From Lentzea albidocapillata subsp. violacea (GTDB lineage: Bacteria; Actinomycetota; Actinomycetes; Mycobacteriales; Pseudonocardiaceae): a stretch of 64,000 nt of DNA. The position numbers and the translations under genes were made by a program. Shown here in pieces: positions 34,516 through 42,668 of this stretch. A model generated the notes under the pieces. It saw only the letters and a program-made list of their open reading frames with translations. It was not told the origin of the DNA and searched no databases. Location: the NCBI RefSeq assembly GCF_900100275.1, contig NZ_FNET01000020.1, forward strand, positions 62,001 through 126,000, given 5' to 3'. How positions within the stretch are numbered: position 1 is the stretch's first letter; every line of letters begins with the position of its first letter.

Positions 34516-34845
34516 GTGACGATTAACGTGACACCGACGCAACTGCTCGCCGTTCTGGGCGTGGTGCTGCTGGTGCTGTGGGTCTGGCGGGCGAGTTCCC
34601 GCCGGGCGAAGGCCGTCGCCGACACGGCCCGCAAGGGTGGCCGTCTGCTCTCGCTGACCGGGCGGGTGCTGGTGATGGCTGGGGTCATCGTGGGTGTTCA
34701 GTGGGTGGTGATCACGCATCGGGGCGACACGGTGTTGTTGCTCGTGGTGCTGGGCCTGCCCGCGCTGTTCGCCGCGTACACGCTGACCCGTGCTCTGACG
34801 ATCACGGCGTGGGATGACTCGCCCCGGCGGGGTGGTCGGCGATGA
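34516..34845 (+). CDS. Small membrane protein of the transfer operon (Spd-like position)
   Basis: A 109-residue protein with an N-terminal helix (LLAVLGVVLLVLWVWRA), a basic linker, and two further helices (LTGRVLVMAGVIVGVQWVVI; TVLLLVVLGLPALFAAYTL). No enzymatic motif is visible. Small hydrophobic proteins of this kind, called Spd, promote intramycelial spread of conjugative elements in Streptomyces. The assignment rests on topology and its place between whiB and traB. GTG 34516 follows GGAGGG. The end overlaps the next ATG (ATGA). Confidence 0.65.
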   Translation: MTINVTPTQLLAVLGVVLLVLWVWRASSRRAKAVADTARKGGRLLSLTGRVLVMAGVIVGVQWVVITHRGDTVLLLVVLGLPALFAAYTLTRALTITAWDDSPRRGGRR

Positions 34846-35687
34846 ACACGCTCACTCGGGTGAAGGAAGGGGTGGCCGCCTTCGGGCGGCCACCCGCCGC
34901 CCCGGCAGCCGTGCGGCTCGCCGCCGATGCGGTGGAAGCGGCCGAGTTGCGCGCGTACGCCACGCATCCAGACGTGGTGGCCCTGCGAGTCGAGCGCGTC
35001 CGGACAGAAGTCGACCGGTTGTGCTGGGCGGGGATCGTGCTCGGTCTCGGGTTCACCATGACCAACGTGCAGTCGTTCGCGGCAGCGGGCACGCCGGCGT
35101 GGTCGTTGCCGTGGCTTGCGGCGTGGCTGCTCGATCCCACGGTCTCGCTGGTGCTGCTGGCGATCCTGCGGGCCGAACAGGTGACCGCGCGGTATCAGGT
35201 GCGCACGGGTGCGTGGACGCGGCGGGCGAAGTGGTTCACGCTCGCGGCCACGTACGTCATGAACACCTGGCACTCGTGGGCGGCAGGTTCCGTCTCAGGC
35301 GTGGTGCTGCACTCGGTTCCGCCGCTCGTTGTGTTCGTCGCCGCCGAGGCCGTGACGGACTTGCGGGACAAGCTCACCGAAGCGGTCACGGCCGCCTTCA
35401 GGGAGGCGCAGCAACGTGCGGCACCGGTCACCGCGGATTTGCCCGAGGAGACCACTACCGAGTCTACGAAACCCAAGCGACGCAACAGGAAACGCTCTGG
35501 GCAGCGGGTGACGTTCGCCGACTACATGGCGGTTGCGCGTGAAGCGTGGACACCTGGTGTCGTCGTGAGTCCTGCGTGGGTCCGTGAGGTCACCACGTGC
35601 TCGCGTGGCCTGTCGTCTCGGCTCGCCGCAACGCTCGCGGCCGAACTGAACGCCGCAAACACATCGGACGGAGGTGACGCGCGATGA
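34842..35687 (+). CDS. DUF2637-like membrane protein
   Basis: A 281-residue protein with four predicted helices between residues ~63 and ~175 (LCWAGIVLGLGFTMTNVQSF, LLDPTVSLVLLAILRAEQV, WFTLAATYVMNTWHSW, VLHSVPPLVVFVAAEA), the pattern of DUF2637 proteins of mobile elements. A cytoplasmic C-terminal half follows, with a basic KPKRRNRKRSGQRVTFADY segment and a possible DNA-binding helix pair. Such proteins commonly precede traB in AICEs and may be spread or transfer accessory factors. ATGA overlaps join it to both neighbours. Confidence 0.7.
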   Translation: MNTLTRVKEGVAAFGRPPAAPAAVRLAADAVEAAELRAYATHPDVVALRVERVRTEVDRLCWAGIVLGLGFTMTNVQSFAAAGTPAWSLPWLAAWLLDPTVSLVLLAILRAEQVTARYQVRTGAWTRRAKWFTLAATYVMNTWHSWAAGSVSGVVLHSVPPLVVFVAAEAVTDLRDKLTEAVTAAFREAQQRAAPVTADLPEETTTESTKPKRRNRKRSGQRVTFADYMAVAREAWTPGVVVSPAWVREVTTCSRGLSSRLAATLAAELNAANTSDGGDAR

Positions 35688-37852
35688 CGAACGACGATCG
35701 GGAGGTAGCTCGCGTGGACTCCTCCCTGCCGGTGCGGGCGGTGCTCGAAGGCGAGTTCGTGAACGACGTCCCGCCGGTCGAGCGGACGCCGTGGCGTGGG
35801 CGAGTTGTAAACTGGTGGCGGCGTTCACCGCGTGTGCCGTTGTGGGCGAAGGATCGCGTTAGCGCGGTGCAGGCCGTGAAGGATGTCGTGGTGGCGGTGC
35901 TGCGTTCACCGTTCCGGTTCATGGGCGCGGTGCTACGCGGGTTCGTGGTCGCGGTCCGGTGGTGGCGTTCATGGGTGACCGTGCGGGACTACCGGGAGGC
36001 GGCCGAGCAGTCGGAGAAGCTCGCGGACAAGTTCACCGACATTCGGGAGCTGACGTTGTTCCGGTGGAAGGTCACCGGGGCGATCGTGGTCACGGTGGCG
36101 GTCGTGGTCGCGGTGCTCGATCTCGTGTACGGGCACCGGGTGTTCTGGATCGCCGGCGTCGTGGTCGCCGTGGCGCTGGCGATCCTCGGCAGGCGCAAGG
36201 ACGGCAGTCCCGGGCGTAAGGCAGTGCTCGCGGGTCCCCGCACGCTCACGTGGACGATGGACCCCCAGGTGCTCGTGGACGCGTTCAGAGACGCCAAGCT
36301 CATCGGGAAGGACGAGACCCTGCGCCTGGTCGACCGGGCCACGCGCAGGGGTGAGGGATGGGCGGTCACGGTCGACCTGCCCGCGACCCGCAAGGCGGCC
36401 GATGTCGTGAAGCACCGTGAAGCGCTGGCGTCCGCCCTGGCGGTGGATGAGATCCAGCTCAGCGTGGAGCGGGTGCGCGGCAACGGCGGGCACGCCGGAC
36501 GGGTGGCGATGTGGGTGGCCGATGAGGACCCGTACGCGAAGCCGCCGATCCGGACACCGCTGCTCGGTGTGCACAGGTGGGACGCATGGCGGCCGGTGCC
36601 GTTCGGCACCGACGCGCGCGGACGCCGGATCGACCTGCCGTTGGTGTGGACGTCGGTGCTCATCGGCGCAATCCCTAGGCAGGGCAAGACAATGGCCGAA
36701 CGGCTCGCGGCCGCGGGCTTGATCTTGGACCCGCACACCCGGCTGTACGTGGCGGACTTCAAGAACGGCAAGGACTGGAAGGCAGCCGAGCAGGTCGCGC
36801 ACCGGTTCATGTCCGGCGACGACAGCGAACACGTGCTGGCGTTCCTGGATTGGCTCGTGGAACTGGTCGCGGACGTCCAGGGCCGCTACCGCAGGATGCA
36901 GGATCTCGATGACCTGACGTGTCCCGAGTCGAAGGTGACGCCGGACATGTCGCGTGATCCGTCCCTGGACATGCCGATCACGGCGTTGGTCGTGGACGAG
37001 GTGCAGATTCCACTGGAGGACCGTACTCCCGTTGAGGTGCAGGGGAAAAAGCTCACGGCTGGCGAGTACATCGGCGAGCTTCTGACCTGGTTGGCGAAGA
37101 AGGCGCCGGCGGCAGGGGTGATCCTGGTACTCGCGACGCAACGGCCGGACAGCAAGACCATCCCGTCCAGCTTGCGCGCAGTACTCGGGTCGCGGTTCGC
37201 CTTGCGGGTGATGGACTGGCGCGACAGCAACATCATCCTCGGTGAGCAGATGAACACGCGCGGCTATGACTCCAGTCGTCTGCTGCCGTCTCACAAGGGT
37301 GTGGGCATCCTGCGGCCGGACGGCGAGACCCAGGCCGGCGCGGACGTACTCGCGCTGACCGTGCGCACGTTCTACATGCCCAACGAGGACTGGAGGGAGA
37401 TATGCCTACGCGGCAGGGCGTTGCGGGAGGCCGAAGGCACGCTCACCGGACACGCGGCAGGGCAGGCCACACAGCCGGTGCTCGATCACGCGGCCGTGGC
37501 GAAGGCCATTGGTGGCGGTGCACCCGCACCCACCGCCGCCGAACGCGTGGACGAGATCGAGCTACCGGAACCGCTGGCGTCCGTTGTGGACTACCTCGCC
37601 GATGATCTCGGCAGCGACGACGGACGGGACTTCGTACCCACGGCCGAACTTGTGGACGCGTTGGGGGTAGAGCCCAAGGGGTTCGGGCTCGACATGGCCG
37701 AGTTCGGCTGTAGCCCCACCCGCGACCGCGTGCCCACCGAGGACGGCGTGAAGCAGGTACGCGGCTACGCCGTCGCCGACATCCGCGCGGCGATCCAGCG
37801 CGCTCGCGACGCCGCAGTGATCGAAGCAGAGGTGATCGACGATGACCGCTGA
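35684..37852 (+). CDS. traB: TraB-type FtsK/SpoIIIE DNA translocase
   Basis: A 722-residue hexameric-motor type ATPase that moves double-stranded plasmid DNA between mycelia. Two N-terminal membrane helices occur within ~128-170. Walker A is GAIPRQGKT (Lys335), Walker B is ITALVVDEVQ (~432-441), and ILVLATQRPDSKTIPSSLRA follows. The C-terminal ~70 residues (DFVPTAELVDALGVEPKGFGLDMAEFGCSPTRDR) are a winged-helix-like module as used by TraB to read its 8-bp clt repeats. A block of short GACCCGTCAC repeats starts within two bases of the stop codon, as expected for the clt site. Confidence 0.88.
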   Translation: MTNDDREVARVDSSLPVRAVLEGEFVNDVPPVERTPWRGRVVNWWRRSPRVPLWAKDRVSAVQAVKDVVVAVLRSPFRFMGAVLRGFVVAVRWWRSWVTVRDYREAAEQSEKLADKFTDIRELTLFRWKVTGAIVVTVAVVVAVLDLVYGHRVFWIAGVVVAVALAILGRRKDGSPGRKAVLAGPRTLTWTMDPQVLVDAFRDAKLIGKDETLRLVDRATRRGEGWAVTVDLPATRKAADVVKHREALASALAVDEIQLSVERVRGNGGHAGRVAMWVADEDPYAKPPIRTPLLGVHRWDAWRPVPFGTDARGRRIDLPLVWTSVLIGAIPRQGKTMAERLAAAGLILDPHTRLYVADFKNGKDWKAAEQVAHRFMSGDDSEHVLAFLDWLVELVADVQGRYRRMQDLDDLTCPESKVTPDMSRDPSLDMPITALVVDEVQIPLEDRTPVEVQGKKLTAGEYIGELLTWLAKKAPAAGVILVLATQRPDSKTIPSSLRAVLGSRFALRVMDWRDSNIILGEQMNTRGYDSSRLLPSHKGVGILRPDGETQAGADVLALTVRTFYMPNEDWREICLRGRALREAEGTLTGHAAGQATQPVLDHAAVAKAIGGGAPAPTAAERVDEIELPEPLASVVDYLADDLGSDDGRDFVPTAELVDALGVEPKGFGLDMAEFGCSPTRDRVPTEDGVKQVRGYAVADIRAAIQRARDAAVIEAEVIDDDR

Positions 37853-38044
37853 CCCGTCACAACCCGTCCCACTAGACCCGTCACCCGTCACACACCCTGT
37901 GACGGGTGCCAAACCGGCACTCACCAGCGGAAACGGCCCGCCGTGACGGATGTGACGCGTGACGGGTAACCCGTCACAACCACGGGAAAACGGCCGTGTG
38001 CCGCGCCATCTCGACACAGGCGCGGCACACGGCCAACCCGTCAC
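37851..38044. repeat. Repeat-rich clt/oriT- or origin-like locus
   Basis: ACCCGTCAC occurs at 37852, 37876, 37883, 37969 and 38036. Its complement GTGACGGGT is at 37899 and 37959. Variants are at 37862, 37943 and 37951. Positions 37959-37977 form a perfect palindrome GTGACGGGT-A-ACCCGTCAC. A 16-bp perfect inverted repeat, GGCCGTGTGCCGCGCC (37992-38007) with its complement at 38019-38034, encloses an 11-nt loop. No gene fits. This is the likely TraB recognition site and/or replication origin. Confidence 0.65.
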
Positions 38045-38080
38045 TACATGATCATCCAGAGACGCATCAGGCACCACCGG

Positions 38081-38554
38081 CTACGCCGAGCGGTACTGCG
38101 CTGCGAGGCGCCAACGCTGAGGACCTGGGCCAGGAACGAGCTCGGCTACTCCACGTCTCTGCAGCTTGGACAAGGCAGTTCGGATGTTGGGCTCGTCGTT
38201 ACGAGCGAGAAGCTTGGCGATCTCTCGTGGAGAAACACCTTCATCGCTGTCCATGCCCGGTGCCTCCGCCACCTGACGCTGCAAGGAGCCCAGCTCGACA
38301 GCTTCGAGCGATCGTGCACCCGGATGTGCATGATGTTTTTCTAGCGTTTGGGCCAGTTCCTCCGCCGCCACGCTGACCGTGCGAAAGAACTGAGCGAATG
38401 CCAGAGCTGCGGGCGTTCCGGGATCGAGTGTCATGCTATGCAGTTTCAATGCATCCTGTAGAGTTGTCAATAGATTATGCATAGGAACTACTGCTTGCGC
38501 GTATCCGGTGGCGACTTCGGGCCTGACGAGTGTCGTTGCCGCATGACGAAGCAC
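38081..38554 (-). CDS. Element-encoded winged-helix protein, function unknown
   Basis: A 157-residue protein. The first ~80 residues form a helical region (VRPEVATGYAQAVVPMHNLLTTLQDALKLHS). The C-terminal ~50 form a winged helix (GVSPREIAKLLARNDEPNIRTALSKLQRRGVAELVPGPGPQRWRLA), so it should bind DNA. I chose GTG 38554, 11 bp after the upstream gene stop; the open frame extends further but would overlap that gene. ATG 38482 is an alternative. It converges with traB across the repeat locus, making it a candidate ligand for those repeats. Confidence 0.6.
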   Translation of the reverse strand: MLRHAATTLVRPEVATGYAQAVVPMHNLLTTLQDALKLHSMTLDPGTPAALAFAQFFRTVSVAAEELAQTLEKHHAHPGARSLEAVELGSLQRQVAEAPGMDSDEGVSPREIAKLLARNDEPNIRTALSKLQRRGVAELVPGPGPQRWRLAAQYRSA

Positions 38555-38565
38555 CGCCAACCGGT

Positions 38566-39210
38566 TTAGGTGATCGTGCGCCGCCGTGGCTGCGAGGCGG
38601 CACGCTGGTAGTCGTCCACGAGCCGGGCCAGAGCTTCCGTCCGGTTTCGCCACGGCCCACCATGTACGCGCGTCAGGCTCGCGGTCTGCGCCTCCCAGCG
38701 ACTACTACGCCGACCGGTCACAGACAACACCGGCTCCAGGAAACCCACCAGGGCCGGAGCGTCCTCCGTACCTGCCAGCACCCGCCACCCGGTTCGTGTC
38801 GGGTCCGCGGAGCGCTCAAGCCGGACCGTGTCCAGGTCCAGCGGCGCAATCCGCGCCGGGCGCTTCGCGCGGCTCGTTCGCGGCCTGTCTTTCGTGACAG
38901 GTTCCGTGACAGGCAGTGCAGGCGGCTCGTCCGCCGGGACGGCGGGAGCAGGGGTCACGAGCCGGGCGAGTTCGGCAGCAGCGCCCGCGAGCCGACTCGC
39001 AGCCTGCGCCGTGTCGCTGTTCGCCAGTACGGCATGGCGCACCTCGGCAGCAGCCGCCTCCACAGCGGCCACGGCCACCAGCACGTCACCGTGGTCCGTG
39101 GTGAGTCGCGCGCGGCGGGCGCGCTGCCGACACGTCGCGTTGTGGTAGCGCGCGGGGCGCCCGCGCTTCGCCCCTAGCGACAACGGTTGCCCGCATCCCA
39201 CACAGTCCAC
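38566..39210 (-). CDS. Zinc-ribbon protein, function unknown
   Basis: A 214-residue protein starting with a CxxC...HxxxC cluster (DCVGCGQPLSLGAKRGRPARYHNATCRQRARRARL), a likely zinc knuckle with a basic tail. An Ala-rich helical segment (~45-95) and a Pro-rich linker follow, then a C-terminal globular part (~140-200: GWRVLAGTEDAPALVGFLEPVLSV, RNRTEALARLVDDYQRAA). It resembles hypothetical proteins of actinobacterial plasmids by general form only. GTG 39210 is chosen because the cluster follows at once. Upstream lie four TTTCGTGACG-type repeats. It pairs with the winged-helix gene downstream. Confidence 0.58.
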   Translation of the reverse strand: MDCVGCGQPLSLGAKRGRPARYHNATCRQRARRARLTTDHGDVLVAVAAVEAAAAEVRHAVLANSDTAQAASRLAGAAAELARLVTPAPAVPADEPPALPVTEPVTKDRPRTSRAKRPARIAPLDLDTVRLERSADPTRTGWRVLAGTEDAPALVGFLEPVLSVTGRRSSRWEAQTASLTRVHGGPWRNRTEALARLVDDYQRAASQPRRRTIT

Positions 39211-39224
39211 GACGCACCATCCGA

Positions 39225-39289
39225 TTCGTGACAAGTTTCGTGACGTCTCCGCGAGCGTATCAGGCGGCGTCACGAAACGCGTCACGAAA
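39225..39289. promoter_or_regulatory. Iteron-like TTTCGTGACG repeats upstream of the zinc-ribbon gene
   Basis: Four copies occur: TTCGTGAC at 39225, TTTCGTGACG at 39236, and the inverted CGTCACGAAA at 39268 and 39280. The last overlaps the stop of the upstream gene. They form a mirrored 2+2 arrangement around 39250, consistent with an autoregulatory operator or an iteron set. Confidence 0.55.
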
Positions 39290-40163
39290 GCTGGTCGGCG
39301 GCGTCTTTCAGCGACTGCGCGGCCTCGATCAGGCGCCCGATGGTGTCGTCGGCAGGAAGCGCTTCGGTCACCAGCCGCTCGAAGGTCTCGGCGTACGGCC
39401 GCCGCTCGCGCTGCGCCTCCAACCACGTGCCGCCGTGCAGGGTGTCGAGGTACACCACGTCTTCGAACTCGTCCTCACGGAATGACAACAGGGTGAAGGA
39501 CGTCATCCCCGCGAACGCGCCCAGCTCATCCGGTACCAGCCACACCCGCACGCCCGGAAGCTCCGCGAACGCGGCCAAGCGCAGCAACTGATCCGCCATC
39601 ACCAGCGCACCGCCAACCGGCCGTCGCAGAACCGCCTCTCCCACCACGAGATCTAGCCGCAGTGACGGCCCCTCACTGAGGTGCCGCATCACTCGCGCAC
39701 GGTGAGCGTCGCCGTAGTGGCGGTGCCCCTGCTCGGACACCGCGCCCACCTGGACGCCGCGCAACGCAGCCTCGTACTCCGGTGTCCGGACGATCGGCGG
39801 CAACATGTCGAGCGCGACCGCCTGCACGTAGCTCGCTTCGGCCTCGACTTCGGCGTAGGTCCACCCGACGCAGGACGAGGCATCACCGGACAGCAGATCG
39901 AACCTCAGAGGATCACGTGCCCGTTGTGCTCCCAGCAGCACAGGTGTCCGTCGCTCGTCGCTGACCCCGTACACGAGGGCAAGCGCGACAACGTCAACGT
40001 CAACGATTGGGACAAGCGCGTTCTGCATCATGGACGTCTTCGCCGGCGACCAGTGCACGCGTTCGCCCACTTCCGCCAGACTGAAGCCGCTCTCCTTGCG
40101 CCACAACGCAAGTGCACGACCAACCGCGCGGTTCTGAAGGTTGGATTTGAAGTTCTTGGGCAT
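39282..40163 (-). CDS. XRE regulator with DUF5753 (Scr1-type)
   Basis: A 293-residue protein. The N-terminal helix-turn-helix is NRAVGRALALWRKESGFSLAEVGERVHWSPAKTSMMQN (~10-50). The large C-terminal ligand-like domain is typical of DUF5753 proteins: GWTYAEVEAEASYVQAVALDMLPPIVRTPEYEAALR and VWLVPDELGAFAGMTSFTLLSF. These are abundant in morphologically complex actinomycetes and usually paired with a DUF397 gene, which I do not find here. It may respond to host developmental signals. ATG 40163 was chosen over a longer frame for the MPKNFKSN start typical of the family. Confidence 0.75.
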   Translation of the reverse strand: MPKNFKSNLQNRAVGRALALWRKESGFSLAEVGERVHWSPAKTSMMQNALVPIVDVDVVALALVYGVSDERRTPVLLGAQRARDPLRFDLLSGDASSCVGWTYAEVEAEASYVQAVALDMLPPIVRTPEYEAALRGVQVGAVSEQGHRHYGDAHRARVMRHLSEGPSLRLDLVVGEAVLRRPVGGALVMADQLLRLAAFAELPGVRVWLVPDELGAFAGMTSFTLLSFREDEFEDVVYLDTLHGGTWLEAQRERRPYAETFERLVTEALPADDTIGRLIEAAQSLKDAADQLS

Positions 40164-40276
40164 AGTCGGCTCGCTCGGTACGTGGGTGAAGCTGACGCGG
40201 TGCCGCACACCGAGTCAGCTCCCCTTGCCAACCCCGGTTGTGAGACGGAGTCCGGAGGCTGGCGGCTCTTGTGTCC

Positions 40277-41155
40277 TTAACAGACAGACTTGTGCTTTGC
40301 CGCATCGTCGCCGGGAGGACAAATGGCGTCGTACAGACGGACAATCAGCGCTTTGGAAGCGGCCTCGTCCAAGCTCTTCGCGTCAAGCGCGCGAATGACC
40401 TTCTCGTAGCCCGTGATCGCGTCCTTCGCTTCGGCGAAGAGACTGGAGTTCTCCGTATCCACCCACACCAGCGGTTCGTACTTCGCAAAGGTCATGTGAG
40501 TGAACGGCCCCGCCATGCCCGGATGCGCGCCAAGGGCAGCGGGTACGATTCGGATCGTCGTGTTCGCCCACTTCGCCATCAGCAGGAGATGAAGCAGCTG
40601 CCCGGCGTGAACCTCGGCACCACCGACGTGCAAGTGCAGCGCCAACTCGTGGATGAAGAACGTGCACTTCTTGCCACCGCGTAGCAGCTCTTGCATCGCA
40701 AGCTGCGCCTTCACCCGCTCCTGCAACTCGGCCTCGGGCACCGTGGAGGAAGCGAGCAGCACCTCACGCATGTAGTCGACCGTCTGAAGGAGCAGCGGCA
40801 CCGCGTGCGTGTGCCAGCTCGTCAGCGTCTCGGCCACCGCCAGGTTTTCGACGGCGGTGCGAAGCCAGACGGGCGCACAGACGCCGTGTGGCTGCCACCA
40901 CCCCTTGACGTGCGCTACCGGATACAGCGACAGCAGGTGAGCGACCTCGGCGGCCTTGATTCGACAGGCGCCCAACAACGTCGCGATTTCGAGCTGACTC
41001 GCTCCGCCCTTACCGGTCACCACATCCGACAGCTTGGCCTCGTCCCAGTCCACGATCTCAGCAGCCGCGCGTGAAGTCAGGCCTGCACCCGCTATAGCCG
41101 CGCGGACGCCGGCGCCGAACTCTCGTCCACGCGCCGTGGAAGTCCTCTTTGGCAT
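40277..41155 (-). CDS. XRE regulator with DUF5753 (second copy)
   Basis: A 292-residue protein with helix-turn-helix RAAIAGAGLTSRAAAEIVDWDEAKLSDVVTGKGGASQLEIATLL (~18-65) and a DUF5753 domain: WLRTAVENLAVAETLTSWHTHAVPLLLQTVDYMREVL and RIVPAALGAHPGMAGPFTHMTFAKYEPLVWVDTE. It is distantly related to the gene 113 bp downstream on the same strand. It starts 2 bp after the stop of a small membrane protein gene, so those two are coupled. No DUF397 partner is seen. Confidence 0.75.
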   Translation of the reverse strand: MPKRTSTARGREFGAGVRAAIAGAGLTSRAAAEIVDWDEAKLSDVVTGKGGASQLEIATLLGACRIKAAEVAHLLSLYPVAHVKGWWQPHGVCAPVWLRTAVENLAVAETLTSWHTHAVPLLLQTVDYMREVLLASSTVPEAELQERVKAQLAMQELLRGGKKCTFFIHELALHLHVGGAEVHAGQLLHLLLMAKWANTTIRIVPAALGAHPGMAGPFTHMTFAKYEPLVWVDTENSSLFAEAKDAITGYEKVIRALDAKSLDEAASKALIVRLYDAICPPGDDAAKHKSVC

Positions 41156-41157
41156 GT

Positions 41158-41391
41158 CTAGTTCCTTGCCCTGGTTCGAAGAACGGCCCGGACGCCTTCG
41201 AGTGCTTCCCTCAGCTCTTCGCGCGCCCACACGGCCTTCTGCGCGGCGTCAGCGCAGCGACGGAGGTAGTGCCTGCCGAGCAACACGACGTAGAGCGGAG
41301 GCAGCACCAGCCAGAGGAGGAACAGCAAGATCCCCGTTGCATCCCACACCACGCCCGTCACCGCCTCCGTCGACCTCAGATCCGCCAACAT
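41158..41391 (-). CDS. Small membrane protein upstream of the DUF5753 regulator
   Basis: A 77-residue protein with one or two helices (GVVWDATGILLFLLWLVLPPLYVVLLGRHYL) and a charged amphipathic tail (AQKAVWAREELREALEGVRAVL). No family recognised. Support comes from its ATG, a weak AAGAAG ribosome site, and tight spacing before the regulator start. It may act as a membrane partner of that regulator. Moderate doubt that it is translated. Confidence 0.45.
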   Translation of the reverse strand: MLADLRSTEAVTGVVWDATGILLFLLWLVLPPLYVVLLGRHYLRRCADAAQKAVWAREELREALEGVRAVLRTRARN

Positions 41392-41468
41392 CAGCTTCTT
41401 GGACGGCAGATCAGGTGTAAATGACCAGGCAAAGACCTAAAGCGACTTCTCGCGACCTACACTCATCG

Positions 41469-41483
41469 GCGCTGACATTAGCG
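41469..41483. promoter_or_regulatory. Operator motif GCGCTGACATTAGCG upstream of the second TPR regulator
   Basis: The exact 15-bp motif whose variants occur three times in the repressor/excisionase promoter at 33.7-33.8 kb. It lies 18 bp before the ATG at 41502, overlapping the expected promoter. Confidence 0.55.
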
Positions 41484-41501
41484 AGACGGAGAGGTCAGCC
41501 G

Positions 41502-42668
41502 ATGGGTTCTTCACCTCGGAACGGGCAGCCGCGCACGTTGTTCGGTGAGCTGCTCCGGCAGCGGCGACAGACCGCGCAGGAGTTCAGCGAGGAGGCCGAG
41601 ACTTTCGCGCGTGAACACGGCTTGGACGGGACGCTCAGCCCGCGCCACGTGCAGCGCCTCGCGTCCGGTGTCACGTCTGAGGGACGTCCAGTCCGGACGG
41701 TGCACCAGTCGACGCGCCGACTACTTGAGGAAATGCTCGGAGTTCCGATTGCCCGACTACTTGAGCCGGTGCGGAAGTCAGAGAAGAACTGGCAGGCTCC
41801 GACTGATGAAGACCTGGGATTGCGAGCAAGGATTGCAGCGGGGCGAACCCTCGATGCCGAGACTGTCTCTTTGCTTCGCCGCAAACTCGACATCACGCGG
41901 ATTATTGATCGCCGACTTGGCGCCTCCGCGCTACTCGGCGAGCTACGCGGCCAAATCAGTCAGATCGAGCGTGTGTTGTGCGACGTTCTGAATCAGCCGG
42001 TCCGTTCGGACCTTGCCGAGGTTCTGGTAGACGCGTCCGCACTCGCCGGATGGCAGTCACTGGACCAAGGGCTTGTCGATGACTCGTGGGACCACTACAA
42101 CACCGCGAGAATGGCGGCACGCGAAGCAGACTCGTGCGCTTTGGAGGCGTACGCCTGCGCAGGGCAGGCCGTCGTTCTTCTCGACATCGGAGAAACACGG
42201 CTAGCCGTCGAGCTTACCGATTACGCCCGAACAATCGCGAAGGGCCGAGTCCCGAAGCTGCTCTATTCATGGCTCACCGCGGGCTACGGTGAAGCGTGCG
42301 CGGCAGACGGCGAGAAACAGTCATGCATGCGGGCATTCGATGAGGCGTTGCACTCGATGCCGGCAACGGTCGATACCTCGGACACACCGTATCTGGTCTT
42401 TGACTCAACCCACCTTGCACGGTGGCGAGGTAATGCACTCGCTCGACTAGGAGCACGGGAAGCAATCGATGTGCTAACCGACGTGCTGCGCCGTCTTGAT
42501 CCGACATTCGCACGGGCCGAGACTGCACTCAGAGTCGACCTCGTTCAGGTCCTGACGATCAATGGCGAGAAAGAAGAAGCAGCCGCACACGCAGAGCGTG
42601 CGCGGCTGCTGGCACAACAAATAGGGTCTGCGCGGCAGCGCAAGCGGCTAGCTTCGCTGCTTTCCTAG
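41502..42668 (+). CDS. TPR-type regulator with divergent N-terminal DNA-binding region
   Basis: A 388-residue protein. The N-terminus (TLFGELLRQRRQTAQEFSEEAETFAREHGLDGTLSPRHVQRLASG, ~12-60) looks like a modified XRE helix-turn-helix. Residues ~150-385 are a helical-repeat region similar to that of the gene at 32028: SALAGWQSLDQGLVDDSWDHY, AGQAVVLLDIGETRLAVELTDYA, LLAQQIGSARQRKRLASL. ATG 41502 follows GGAGAGG; an upstream GTG-initiated frame crosses the operator. It converges with the integrase gene with a 4-bp overlap and may control int or excision through the shared motif. Confidence 0.72.
   Translation: MGSSPRNGQPRTLFGELLRQRRQTAQEFSEEAETFAREHGLDGTLSPRHVQRLASGVTSEGRPVRTVHQSTRRLLEEMLGVPIARLLEPVRKSEKNWQAPTDEDLGLRARIAAGRTLDAETVSLLRRKLDITRIIDRRLGASALLGELRGQISQIERVLCDVLNQPVRSDLAEVLVDASALAGWQSLDQGLVDDSWDHYNTARMAAREADSCALEAYACAGQAVVLLDIGETRLAVELTDYARTIAKGRVPKLLYSWLTAGYGEACAADGEKQSCMRAFDEALHSMPATVDTSDTPYLVFDSTHLARWRGNALARLGAREAIDVLTDVLRRLDPTFARAETALRVDLVQVLTINGEKEEAAAHAERARLLAQQIGSARQRKRLASLLS

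Noticed and set aside
38566-39210. Direct assignment of the zinc-ribbon protein as the element's Rep
   Set aside because: No rolling-circle, prim-pol or helicase motif is visible; kept only as a hypothesis based on its position and nearby repeats.
40277-41155. DUF5753 regulator plus neighbour as a toxin-antitoxin pair
   Set aside because: The adjacent small protein has no toxin-family motif, and the usual DUF397 partner is absent; evidence is insufficient.
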